From an uncultured Clostridia bacterium (GTDB lineage: Bacteria > Bacillota > Clostridia > Oscillospirales > Oscillospiraceae): a stretch of DNA of 6,762 nt. The notes under the pieces are model-generated. The model had not been told where the DNA came from, did not search any database, and saw nothing but the letters and a program-made list of their open reading frames with translations. The stretch is from contig CALBJG010000134.1 in assembly GCA_937892865.1 (NCBI GenBank), positions 1 through 6,762 of the forward strand, in the 5' to 3' direction. Both the position numbers and the translations under genes were made by a program. Shown piece by piece: positions 6,072 to 6,762 of this stretch (within the stretch, counting starts at the first letter, position 1; the number at the start of each line of letters is the position of its first letter).

Positions 6072-6762
6072 ATGCTGAATATTAACGATATTTTATATAC
6101 CCAGGATATGATCGATAAGCGCCACCTGGATATCCGTACCATTACCATGGGTATTTCCTTGCTGGATTGTGCCGATACGGATATCAAGACTTGCGCCCGG
6201 AAGATCTATGATAAGATCACCCGGAAAGCAGAGAATCTTGTAAAAGTGGGTCAGCAGATCGAGTGGGAATTCGGTATTCCCATTGTCAATAAGCGTATTT
6301 CCGTCACGCCGATCTCTCTGATCGGTAATACTTGCGATGCCGATTCCTATGTGCCTTTGGCGATCGCTATGGACGAGGCGGCAAAGACCTGCGGCGTCAA
6401 CTTTATCGGTGGCTTTTCCGCTTTGGTGCAGAAAGGCTGTACCAAAGGCGACTGGATCCTGATGGACTCCATTCCGGAAGCACTGGCAGTTACGGAGCGG
6501 GTCTGCTCCAGTGTCAACGTGGGCTCTACCCGGGCAGGCATCAATATGGATGCGGTAGCCAAAATGGGCAAAATTATCAAGAAGACAGCAGAACGCACCG
6601 CAGACAATGACGGTCTCGGCTGCGCTAAACTGGTGGTTTTCGCCAACGCGGTGGAGGACAACCCCTTTATGGCAGGCGCGTTCCACGGCGTAGGCGAGGC
6701 TGAAACGGTAATAAACGTAGGCGTTTCGGGCCCCGGAGTCGTAAGCTCTGCAATAAAGAGAG
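6072..6762 (+). CDS. UPF0210 (DUF711) family protein, N-terminal part (3' end outside window)
   Basis: The frame stays open from ATG 6072 to the right edge: 230 complete codons of a family that usually has about 450 residues. Recognised features are the N-terminal NINDILYTQDMIDKRHLDIR, the segment RTITMGISLLDC, then ISVTPISLIG, the glycine-rich NFIGGFSALVQKGCTKGD, NVGSTRAGINMDAV, and AFHGVGEAETVINVGVSGPG near the edge. These place it in the UPF0210/PFL-like family, whose biochemical role is not established; I do not assign a reaction. A weak purine-rich site (GGGTG, 6061-6065) precedes the ATG, and the gene starts 3 nt after the ACT-domain stop, so translational coupling is likely. No premature stop or frameshift is seen in the visible part. 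Confidence 0.9.
   Translation, partial: MLNINDILYTQDMIDKRHLDIRTITMGISLLDCADTDIKTCARKIYDKITRKAENLVKVGQQIEWEFGIPIVNKRISVTPISLIGNTCDADSYVPLAIAMDEAAKTCGVNFIGGFSALVQKGCTKGDWILMDSIPEALAVTERVCSSVNVGSTRAGINMDAVAKMGKIIKKTAERTADNDGLGCAKLVVFANAVEDNPFMAGAFHGVGEAETVINVGVSGPGVVSSAIKR

Noticed and set aside
1..6762. Search for CRISPR arrays, insertion sequences, tRNA/rRNA genes and riboswitches
   Set aside because: No spaced direct repeats, transposase motifs, terminal inverted repeats or cloverleaf elements were seen, and no gene-free stretch exceeds about 60 bases.

Overview
The window looks like a piece of a Clostridia chromosome, most likely from the Oscillospiraceae/Ruminococcaceae side of the class. 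The reasons are the moderately high GC, the dnaG–rpoD pair, the IspH–ribosomal protein S1 gene fusion (a known arrangement in Clostridia) and the ACT-domain + UPF0210 pair common in Firmicutes. This placement is inference from gene order and protein families, not from a search. All recognised genes are on the + strand and there is almost no non-coding DNA. No mobile element, CRISPR array, tRNA or rRNA is visible.

Layout. (1) 1-862: C-terminal half of DNA primase DnaG, cut by the left edge. (2) 859-1728: a short RpoD-type sigma factor lacking region 1.1. (3) 1734-2774: a second sigma-70-like protein with a region-1.1-like N-terminus and an intact core-binding signature, but with its promoter-melting and promoter-recognition residues lost. 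(4) 2785-3465: cytidylate kinase. (5) 3462-5450: IspH fused in frame to a four-domain ribosomal protein S1. These five genes overlap or sit within about 10 bases of each other and look like one translationally coupled operon joining replication priming, transcription initiation, CMP/dCMP supply, isoprenoid synthesis and translation. A GC-rich hairpin at 5462-5488 closes it. (6) 5511-5795: a Dabb-domain protein. (7) 5799-6068: an ACT-domain protein. (8) 6072 to the end: the N-terminal half of a UPF0210/DUF711 protein. The last three form a second tight cluster.

Three points stand out. The sigma pair is unusual: the RpoD-like protein has no region 1.1 and carries Lys instead of the first Trp of the promoter-melting W-dyad. 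Its neighbour has a region-1.1-like domain and the WW dyad but has lost the DNA-contact residues, so it is a candidate sigma decoy, regulator or partner subunit. Second, a promoter-like sequence lies inside ispH (TTTACT, 17 nt, TG-extended TACAAT) in a strongly AT-rich patch. Third, a consensus Shine-Dalgarno and in-frame ATG sit exactly at the IspH/S1 boundary, so free S1 could be made separately from the fusion.
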